A DNA stretch of 64,000 nt. Origin: Magicicada septendecula (taxonomy: Eukaryota > Arthropoda > Insecta > Hemiptera > Cicadidae). The stretch covers positions 339,721,076 to 339,785,075 of the forward strand of contig CM068368.1 of NCBI GenBank assembly GCA_034769895.1, given 5' to 3'. The notes beneath the pieces were generated by a model. It did no database searches, had not been told where the DNA came from, and saw only the letters and a program-made list of their open reading frames with translations. Within the stretch, counting starts at the first letter, position 1. The number at the start of each line of letters is the position of its first letter. The position numbers were made by a program, and so were the translations under genes. Shown in pieces: positions 53,894 to 61,830 of this stretch.

Positions 53894-53917
53894 GGGGAGG
53901 GAGGGGTAATTCCACGC
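53894..53917 (+). repeat. pogo element left terminal inverted repeat
   Basis: Starts GGGGAGGGAGGGGTAATT and ends CCACGC, preceded by TA. Confidence 0.9.
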
Positions 53918-54270
53918 TGTGGGTAATGGTACGCAGTTCTGTTACGTCGTCAAAATAAGCCAGAGATGTCACTGACAGGTGCTGCTGCATTCCTCTTACG
54001 GACTTCTGTGGAACTACGTCAACGGCAACCATTCTGATAGTTGTTTGTGGTCAGTGCGTGCGTTATTGTTTATTCTCTGTTTTTGATGTAACTTTTCTAC
54101 TGTCTTCTTTAAAGGTACGTTATGCTATTATCAGTAATAATTATAATTATTGTGTATATTGTGACTAGTGAGGTATTGACCAATAATGTGACATAGTTTT
54201 CGTTAGATTTCAACAAGTAGTTTTAACGATGTGTTACTAAAATGTTTGAATGGCGTCGGGGGGGGGGGGG

Positions 54271-54350
54271 GGTAATTGTACGCAGCTCGCCATAATGCGT
54301 GGTATAACCCTACTATGCGTGGTATAACCCTACTATGCGTGGTATTCCCC
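54271..54350 (+). repeat. left subterminal motif cluster
   Basis: ggtaattgtacgcag (54271-54285) is followed by three 20-bp-spaced copies of tgcgtggtataaccc, at 54296, 54316 and 54336 (the last tgcgtggtattcccc). Another, ggtaatggtacgcag, lies at about 53922-53936. They resemble the inner part of the terminal repeat and are candidate transposase-binding sites. Confidence 0.7.
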
Positions 54351-54430
54351 TTCGCGTTGTTTGTTGTAAAATTCTTTTAATTTAAAGTTGTCTATAGGCC
54401 TACAATATTACTAGAAACTCTTTTTTTGTA

Positions 54431-55771
54431 GTGCCACGAAAATATGAAAGACAAACCGAAAAAGGAAAATGGACAGAAGAAACACTAAAGCAGGCGATAG
54501 CTGCGATAAAATCAGGAAGGAAAATTAGAGAAGTCAGTCGAGCATTTGGAATCCATGAAGCTACCCTGAGAACAAAAATGAAGAGTGGGCAGGTGGGACC
54601 CCCGAGACTCGGAAGAAAGACAGTTTTCAATGAAGTGCAAGAAAAAGAGTTGGCAGACCATATAATAAAATTAGCTTTACTTTTCCATGGGCTGAATGGG
54701 CGCCAGGTTAGAAGACTAGCTTTTGAGTACGCAGACGCTAATGGTGTAGTTCACAATTTCGATAATGAAGCTAAAATGGCTGGTAGGGATTGGCTAACTT
54801 CGTTTAAGAAGAGACATCAGGGAATTAGTCTGCGAGAACCGGAACCAACTAGCATAAACCGAATAACAGCTTTTAATGAGGAGGACGTTAAAAAATACTT
54901 TGAAAATCTGAATTCCCTTCTCAAAAAATATAACTTTACTGAAAATCGCATTTATAATGTAGATGAATCGTGTATCACAACGGTACACAAGCCAGGCAAG
55001 ATTTTAGGACCGAAAGGAGTTAAACAGATTGGAGCTACGGTTTCGTGGGAGCGTGGAAAAAATATTACAATAATATGCGCTTTTAGTTCTGTTGGTCACT
55101 ATATCCCTCCGATGGTGATCTACCCTCGACAGAGAATGTCAGATCAGTTAAAAAAAGGAGGTCCAATTGGTGCTGTTTATGGTTGTTCCAAGAATGGGTG
55201 GAGCAACGAGGAACTTTTCCTCGAATGGCTCAAACACTTAGCTAACTACACAAAGCCTAGCTCACAAGATCCGATCTTATTAATTTTGGATAACCATAGC
55301 AGCCATATATCGATAGAAATCTTTGAGTATTGTCGAAAACATGGCATTGTCATGGTAACCATACCGCCGCATACTTCCCATCGATTGCAGCCCTTGGACT
55401 TGACATTTTTTGGACCGTTAAAAGCTGCGTTTAACAGAGAGTGTGAACTCTACTTGAGAGCACATGTAATGGACAGGATTACACCCTATGATTTAGCCGA
55501 GCTGTTGAATGGGGCATTCAAAAAGGTAGCAACACTAGATAATGCAATTTCAGGGTTTAGGGCTGCGGGTATACAGCCCTATAACCCAGATAAGTTTGGT
55601 GAACAAGATTTTGCACCAGCAAAGCAATTTCTGCCCATTGAACTAGAAGAATTAGAAATTGATCAAGCGGAGAACAGCAACAAAAGTGATTCCCATCAAC
55701 ATAGGAAATTAATACGGGAGAATGATCAGATTGGTGGTTCATCAACAAGCAATGTGCCATTACGTGTCTAA
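54431..55771 (+). CDS. pogo-family transposase (DDD endonuclease)
   Basis: A nuclear DNA transposase that cuts and pastes the element. Residues ~12-55 form a Psq-type helix-turn-helix (KWTEETLKQAI ... IREVSRAFGI). Residues ~62-150 form a CENP-B-type DNA-binding domain (GRKTVFNEVQE ... WLTSFKKRH). The DDE_1 catalytic core has Asp178 in YNVDES, Asp287 in LLILDNHSSH and Asp323 in LQPLDLTFFG. The first codon is GTG. No in-frame ATG lies between it and an upstream stop at 54395, and it directly follows TTTTTTTGTAG, a strong splice-acceptor string. The ATG may therefore be upstream or split by an intron. A TAA at 55769-55771 ends the frame, but the same register continues open into the PHD finger, so the stop may be a late mutation. 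All three catalytic acids are kept. Confidence 0.9.
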   Translation: MPRKYERQTEKGKWTEETLKQAIAAIKSGRKIREVSRAFGIHEATLRTKMKSGQVGPPRLGRKTVFNEVQEKELADHIIKLALLFHGLNGRQVRRLAFEYADANGVVHNFDNEAKMAGRDWLTSFKKRHQGISLREPEPTSINRITAFNEEDVKKYFENLNSLLKKYNFTENRIYNVDESCITTVHKPGKILGPKGVKQIGATVSWERGKNITIICAFSSVGHYIPPMVIYPRQRMSDQLKKGGPIGAVYGCSKNGWSNEELFLEWLKHLANYTKPSSQDPILLILDNHSSHISIEIFEYCRKHGIVMVTIPPHTSHRLQPLDLTFFGPLKAAFNRECELYLRAHVMDRITPYDLAELLNGAFKKVATLDNAISGFRAAGIQPYNPDKFGEQDFAPAKQFLPIELEELEIDQAENSNKSDSHQHRKLIRENDQIGGSSTSNVPLRV

Positions 55772-56305
55772 GAAAACTGCACAAAACCAGTTAAAGTGAC
55801 TGATATTTCTCCTTTACCTAAGCCTCAGCCTAAAAGAATGAAAGTTAGTAACCGAAAACAATGCAGTACAATTTTAACAGCTACACCTGAAAAAGATAAA
55901 CTCATCGCTGCCAAAATAAAAAAAGAAAGTAGGATTTCAACCTTGAATAAATTAGGGAAAAAGATGCCAAAAAAGACTTGTGTCATTAAAAAATTGTTTC
56001 TCACAAATACAGGTAAATGTAAACAGAGAAAAAGGCGAGTTTATGAGAACAGTAACAACAGTGAATGCTCTGAAGTTGTGGACGTTAAAGATTTGTGTGA
56101 CGACGATGAGCTAGACGATATTAACCCAGAACGTGTTGAAGATGTGTGTCTTGTATGTGGGGAGTTCGGCCGGGATGGAGAAATATGGTTTAGATGTGTC
56201 GTGTGCAGCTTATGGTCACATGAAGATTGCAGTGGCTGGGATACAGCTGAAAATTACACCTGCGACCACTGTTTACGCAAAGAAAGGATGTCTAATAAGA
56301 CATAA
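55772..56305 (+). CDS. C-terminal PHD-finger part of the pogo transposase
   Basis: This is the same register as the transposase, open from the TAA at 55769 to 56305, and without its own ATG. A basic stretch (KPKRMK, KKMPKKTC, CKQRKRR) is followed by an acidic patch. A PHD-type zinc finger then has CLVCGE, FRCVVCSLWSHEDC and YTCDHC, eight metal ligands in Cys4-His-Cys3 order. PHD fingers usually bind histone tails, and many arthropod pogo-like transposases carry one at the C-terminus. It probably belongs to one protein, now separated by a single nonsense codon or joined by readthrough. Confidence 0.8.
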   Translation, partial: ENCTKPVKVTDISPLPKPQPKRMKVSNRKQCSTILTATPEKDKLIAAKIKKESRISTLNKLGKKMPKKTCVIKKLFLTNTGKCKQRKRRVYENSNNSECSEVVDVKDLCDDDELDDINPERVEDVCLVCGEFGRDGEIWFRCVVCSLWSHEDCSGWDTAENYTCDHCLRKERMSNKT

Positions 56306-56726
56306 TTGAATAAATAGACAATTTGATGTCATTGTTTGTTAGTTTCTTTTATATGACATGCTATGTTTGGTTCATGTGTTAGTTTCATTTTTGTTAATTT
56401 TTTCTTTTTTTGTTTATATTTATTGTTTCTTTGATTCACCTTTTGTCTAAACCATAAAATTCATAAACCTTGATAATTAATTTGAACAAGACAATTTTTA
56501 ACCTAGATTTCATATAGAATTTATGATAGGCTCTGTGCTGATAAGTAAATACTATGCATATTTTTATTCTTTATAAATAATGAATTTTTTAAATGTAGAT
56601 TTACTTTAAACTTTAGGCCTAAATGTAAATACATAATATATTACCAAATATGAAGAAAAATGTCAATTTATTATGTAAAGTACATATTTTTTTATCAATA
56701 AAGCTATGTTTTGAGTTCTTCTAACG

Positions 56727-56786
56727 TGCGTATTATTACCCCATGCCATGCGTATCATTACCCACTAGGGGAGGGAAATACCACGC
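56727..56786 (+). repeat. right subterminal motif cluster
   Basis: tgcgtattattacccc at 56727-56742, tgcgtatcattaccc at 56749-56763, and an internal end-like string, ggggagggaaataccacgc, at 56768-56786. Confidence 0.65.
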
Positions 56787-56946
56787 ATTGCAGCAATTTT
56801 ATAAATTTGTAATAAACTTTTAATCACTGGTGAAAATATTAAAACGTAATTTTTTATTAACTATTTATATGTTATTCTCTTGTTTATATGTTTTTATTAT
56901 GACTTTTAGTGAACAGTTATAGCACAAAAAAATAAAACTCTTAGGT

Positions 56947-56970
56947 GCGTGGAATTACCCCGTTCTCCCC
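56947..56970 (-). repeat. pogo element right terminal inverted repeat
   Basis: Reads gcgtggaattacccc on the plus strand and ends ctcccc, followed by TA. Confidence 0.9.
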
Positions 56971-58201
56971 TAAGTCTGAAAATTGACCGCACAATGGGGG
57001 AACGGGTTTTCAAAGTTGGCAATAAATCACACTCTGTGAGTGAATTCTTGAAGCAAACATTTTTTCAAAGAAAGATAATTACATTTTAAATTTACGAAAC
57101 TACATCCCATATAATTCATAGTCTCCATCTCAGTACTAGTATGAATTGGCGGACATCTTGCCAAACGTTTCTCCGACCTGAAGATGGCCTCCCATGGTGG
57201 GGGCGAAACGTCTACCTGCAATAAGAGTTGACCGCGGCCTAACAGCAAGCCTAATAATAACAATAATTTTAACACTGTTGATGCCGCCGTGAAAGCTTAA
57301 TGAATTGCAATGCTCTCGGTGTTTTCTAAAGCCTTTATTACGTGATTCTTACGGCTTCTGTGCAACACTGACCTATGGGCAACAAAGCTGATGGTACTAT
57401 TTCTGGACCGTGAATAAAATATTTTTGCAAAGTAGGAAGCATATTGTACCATGGATACTTCCCAGTAAAACATTTTTCACTATTGTGACAAAATTCTCGT
57501 TAACTTCTCACATTGATTTCGTGCGTACTAGGTAGGCCTACAACTGTCATTGTTGTATCCATCTTCCTGTTCAACTGTAAATCTAATCTTGTGATACCAG
57601 CTGATAGTTCTGGATTTTTTAATAACACCGGGCCATGCTTCAATCGTTTGTATGCCTAAAACCTGATTTGTGTTTATCCACAGTTGACACACATTACTCT
57701 CTGAATTCTCGTTTTGTTTTCTGCAACAATGTTTTTATCGTTTCGGCGAATTTACCATTTCTTGATTGGGAATTTGTAGGATAAGCGGAGTAGCCATTCG
57801 GAAAAGCGTATCCAACCATGTATAAAGTGAACAACCCAAGTTCTAAATCCTTCGTTTTTACTTCCCGCTGAATCATTATATTAATATTTTGAACGTTTTT
57901 TTATGTTGCGCTCCATATGTAACATTTTTTTTTTTGATGACGTATGTGTGATACAAACCTTACCATCGACCATAGCAAAAATCTATGTGTGCCGCAATAT
58001 AAAATTTTTCTCTTGAGATATAACTGTAGAACATAGTGATTTGTTTATTTGGTCGTCTATTTTTATTTTTTCTGCTACGGAAATTTCTCTACTCTCTTTC
58101 GTATATTCAGTTTTTAGTGGATTACAGTCTTTTAGAAGACATCTTTGGAAACAAAACAATAAATAGACATGTAAACAAAAATGTTTCACTTTGTCCCCTC
58201 C
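56971..58201. other. non-coding stretch with a hammerhead-like locus
   Basis: Apart from the motif at 57178-57212, no gene or recognised repeat is seen. Short frames lack domains. Confidence 0.4.
57178..57212 (+). ncRNA. hammerhead-ribozyme-like motif, plus strand
   Basis: CTGAAGA (57178-57184) fits the CUGANGA core. GCCTCC...GGGGGC gives a 6-bp stem II with one U-G pair and a 6-base loop. GAAACGTC follows at 57205-57212. Two extra bases (TG) lie between the core and stem II, and the first stem I positions do not pair, so it is probably a decayed copy. The tail gaccgcggcctaacagc at about 57230-57246 matches the other loci. Confidence 0.45.
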
Positions 58202-58227
58202 TTCTACTTCTTCTTCTTATTATTATT

Positions 58228-58307
<80 letters not shown>

Positions 58308-58340
58308 CGTCGTTGTTGTTGTTGTTCTTGTTGTTGTTCG
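58202..58340. repeat. (TTC)n-(TTA)n-(TTG)n trinucleotide microsatellite
   Basis: TTC and TTA units run into about 110 bp of GTT with a few GTC/TTC interruptions. Frames through it are poly-Val, poly-Cys or poly-Leu strings. Confidence 0.95.
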
Positions 58341-59465
58341 GCTTTGTTGAGAATTTATAAACCATACCTTGTATTAAAACCGATCTCCATCTTCTAGGCT
58401 CGTACCTTCAACGTAAATATTGTCTGACTTTTGTAGGATTTGATAGTAACATTCGGTTACTATTAACGTTTACTGGTTTTAAGTACTTTAATTTTTAATG
58501 GAATTTACTAAAACATAAATCTCTTTTGTAATGATAATTAGTGGCTTACATATTGGGCTGCTACTTTTTAATATTGACTTCTTGTAAAAATTTGAATGCT
58601 AAGAAAAGGATTAAATCTTAGGAAAAATGAAAACAATTACAAAATCTACAATGAACATTGTTTATAAAAAAACTGAAAATACAAATTCGATCGGACTCCA
58701 GACATAACTAAATTTAACATGTTTCTAAGAATCATTAAAAATAAATAAAAATTGAACAGTGTTACGATATTACAACCACTACTTCAATCCAGATAACTTT
58801 TTATTAAATATTAATTACTAAATTATTAACACAGTCTCGTACTCCAAAAATTGAGAACAAAAGACTGAAATTTAATGGAGTTTCTGGCAAAACACTGTGC
58901 AAAAAAACAGGTAACAGAAGACTCGTTTACAATTGCGTCTGGTCTTTCCAGATAATGAATCCAAAAAAAGTGTCCCTGCTGTAGCGGGGTGCAGTTACTA
59001 CCCACACATATCTGATTTGTTGTCTGTAGGATAGTGTAGTTTATAAAAATAATAAAAACAAAAGTGTAAACAAAATATCATATTTTGATTTTCTTAGAGC
59101 TTTGAAGGTCCGTTGCCCCAGTGAGCGCCCCAACTGAAATTCCAGTAGTGGATACAATTACACAACTAGAAAGGAAAAGAAACCCTGGAGGACTACGAAT
59201 GTATTGTTTTGTTCTAAATGACCTGATCATGATCGCAACTAATACTATGAAGTAAGGAAATGTTTGGGATATTAATTCTTCTCCATTAAGTCTTCAGAGC
59301 AAACTGTGACCAATAAATTGCATTTAAACATGTATCATTCCTCCATCTTGGAAGGGCAGTCATCGCGGGCTCTTTACGCCCTACGCCTCTAATCTATCGT
59401 TCTCCATAACCAACTGCCATCATCATCGCCTAGCCAAATTATTTATTGTCTTAAGTCTATGAATA
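58341..59465. other. AT-rich non-coding stretch
   Basis: No gene or recognised repeat seen. Confidence 0.4.
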
Positions 59466-59725
59466 ATACTATACTTGTTACAACTAACAGCCCAAACAAG
59501 TTCAGTAGCAAAGATTGTACACCACCGGAGACGTACTTGCCTGTATAACTTTTGCGAAAGATTTCGGACGTGCGCCTCCGGTGGTGTACAATCTTTGTTA
59601 CCGAATTTTTTTGGGACGTTTATCAGTTCCGCCACTGATGATGATGATCGTTTGAGGCGTCTAAAACGGTAGTCAGTAGGAGACCGCGGCCGAATAGGCC
59701 TATAGTTGTAACAAGTAATAATACT
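59466..59725. mobile_element. fold-back element with nested inverted repeats
   Basis: The outer pair is tacttgttacaacta at 59472-59486 and its exact inverse at 59703-59717. The inner pair is a perfect 21-bp repeat at 59510-59530 and 59576-59596, extending with mismatches to roughly 59491 and 59616. Between the right inner and right outer arms lies a hammerhead-like remnant (CTGATGA at 59635-59641; gaccgcggcc near 59692). The class is unknown; it may be a rearranged Penelope-type terminus. Confidence 0.65.
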
Positions 59726-60290
59726 TACATGTGCCGTGAAAGTATTCATCTTCACGACCTCGTCTTCTCTAATTTGTTAGCTATCACATTAATGTCGTTC
59801 CTGTTTATCCTTGATGTATTCTTCTTTCTCTCCTCCTATTTATACCATACAGCGAAGGATCCTCTATCCACCTTCTGTATAAGTTTTCTGTCTTGCCATA
59901 TAGGTCACTTCCGTGATGTTTTCCTTCTGCTAGTGACCAGATCTCTGGTATTATCCTCCCACTGAATAATGATCACCTCCTCGGTCTTCTTCTATATGCT
60001 TTAAATTCAAAAGAAGATAGTAATTTCATTGAATCTTCTTGATATTCGTAACGTAAATCCTCCCGTGTTTCTGTGTGTAGTCATCAATTAACCGTTCACG
60101 TATCCATTAACTGTGTTTTTTTTTTTACATACGTTAATCCAAGAACTTTAATTAGAAATTTTGCTTTTAAACAAAAGTGTAGTTTGTTATTCCAAAGCTA
60201 TTTTATTATGAACTTGTGTGTGTGTATATATATATATTACATTTATATTTATAAATAAATTTACCTCAAGATGTACCTTTTTTTTCCTTA

Positions 60291-61830
60291 TTAGGAACAT
60301 GTTTCGAGAGCTCCCGTGCTCTCATCATCAGCCTTCGCGATCTTGCGTCTGGTGAAGTATTCCTGTGTTGGCTGGATGCTATTAAGGTTGTTTGTTGGTC
60401 TCTGGTATTTTAAAGTTGTATTATTATGTGTGATTATGGTATATGTATTTGTATTTTGTGTATTTTCGATGTTGAGTGGTTTGAATATTGTGTCATGTTT
60501 TGTACTGATTTGTATTTGTTCTGGTATTAGTTTGTTTTGTGTTTTATGTTTGTATACTTGTAAATTTTCCCAAATGTTCATTATGGTGCCTTTGTGTGGT
60601 ATATGTTTTATTAGTGTCACATTGGTTATGTCTGGGAATTCATGTCCTGTGTTTATTGCATGTGTGGCTAAATTGGATTTATATATTTCTGGTTTTTTGT
60701 ATGCGATTAGGTGTTCAAAATAACGTTTTTCAGCTGTTTTTTGTTTGTCCTATGTAACATTTATTGCAATCTTGGCATTCAATATTGTATATACCGTTAG
60801 TTGTTGTATTATCTTTGTTGTGTGGGCTATTTAGTTTTTGTAAATTATTTTTATTAGTTTTGTATGCTATTTTTATATCTGTGTTTTTAAATAGTTTTGT
60901 TAGTTTTGTCATTTTATTATTTATGTATGTGAATGTGGCCCATTTTTTGTTGTTGTTATTATTTATGTGTTGTTCATTTTGATTAATTCTTAATTGTTCA
61001 GTTTTTAATTTATATTTGATTTTATTTTCTATTTTGTTTACAGTATTTTTATTGTATCCATTTTCATAACCAATTTGGTATATTATATTTCTTTCTTTGT
61101 CAGTTTCTTGTTTGTTTAGGGGAATTTTGTACATTCTGTTAAATAGCGAATAGAATGCTGCCATTTTATGTTGGGGTGGGTGGTCAGAATGGTTAGGTAT
61201 AATGATGTTAGTAGAAGTTGGTTTTCTATATATTGCATATTGTATGTGGTTGTTGTATCTTGTGATGGTTATGTCTAAATAGTTGATTTTGTTATGTTTT
61301 TCTTTTTCTTCTGTGAATTGTATTTTAGGATGTATGTTATTGATTTGTTTCAGTATGTTCTCTGCATTTGTGTTTTTGTTATTTGATACATAGGCTATAC
61401 CCCATCATCTACATATGCCATTTGGATCATATGATTTTATAATATTTTGTATTTTGGTGTCTACGTGTTGTAGGAATATTTTTGCTATTATGCTTGATAA
61501 TGGTGATCCCATTGCTAAATCTTCTTGCTGTTGATAAATTTTGCTATTAAATTCAAAGTAATTTTGTTTTAGTATTAGTTGGAGGCTATTTTTTATTTCG
61601 GTTATATATTGTTTGTTTTCATTTTGTTCTTTAAGTTTGTTTATTATTATGTCTATTGTTTCTTCTACTGGGATGTTGGTGTACATGTTTGTGATATCAT
61701 ATGATGTGAAAAATGTATTTTCATTTATACTTATTATTTTTAGTTTGTCTGTTAATTCGTATGTATTTTTTATGTTATGATGTCTTTTTTTTCAGTTATA
61801 TTGTGGGTTTGTTAGCCCCTAGTTGTTGGT
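60291..61830 (-). pseudogene. 5'-truncated Penelope-like element: RT and GIY-YIG endonuclease
   Basis: The element encodes a telomerase-like reverse transcriptase fused to a nicking endonuclease. On the minus strand the RT part runs from about 61830: FFTSYDITNMYTNIPVEE, then LAMGSPLSSIIAKIFL at about 61480-61530, then the YVDD box at 61404-61415. YVDD is read in a different register from both sides, so two compensating indels flank it, and an in-frame TGA follows ICR. The register resumes with YRKPTSTN and SLFNRMYKIPL. The GIY-YIG domain reads GIYNIECQDCNKCYIGQT near 60750-60810. A one-base shift in an A-run near 60738-60745 separates it from the rest (FEHLIAYKKPE, ATHAINTGHEFPD), which ends at 60291. 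The N-terminus of RT is missing, as is usual for truncated insertions. It is non-functional. Confidence 0.85.
60296..60331 (-). ncRNA. hammerhead-like motif at the 3' end of the Penelope-like element
   Basis: On the minus strand, CTGATGA (60325-60331), one T, a perfect 6-bp stem II (GAGAGC / GCTCTC, loop ACGGGA), then GAAACATGTT (60296-60305). Stem III is the palindrome ACATGT and the cleavage triplet would be GUU. Stem I begins AGG / CCT. It overlaps the last codons of the element's ORF (DDESTGALETC). Hammerheads in the terminal repeats of Penelope-like elements are established knowledge. The extra U before stem II is noted. Confidence 0.65.

Larger units (their letters stand above)
53894..56970 (+). 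mobile_element. pogo/Tigger-type DNA transposon
   Basis: The 24-bp terminal inverted repeats at 53894-53917 and 56947-56970 match at 21 of 24 positions (differences at positions 7-9), both reading GGGGAG...GGGGTAATTCCACGC inward. TA dinucleotides flank both ends, the target duplication of the Tc1/mariner/pogo superfamily. The element is 3077 bp and codes for a DDD transposase with a C-terminal PHD finger. Iterated TGCGT..N..ATTACCC motifs lie inside both ends. Confidence 0.92.

Noticed and set aside
58036..58397. Frames across the GTT trinucleotide repeat
   Set aside because: Poly-Val and poly-Cys strings from a simple repeat, with unrelated short flanks.
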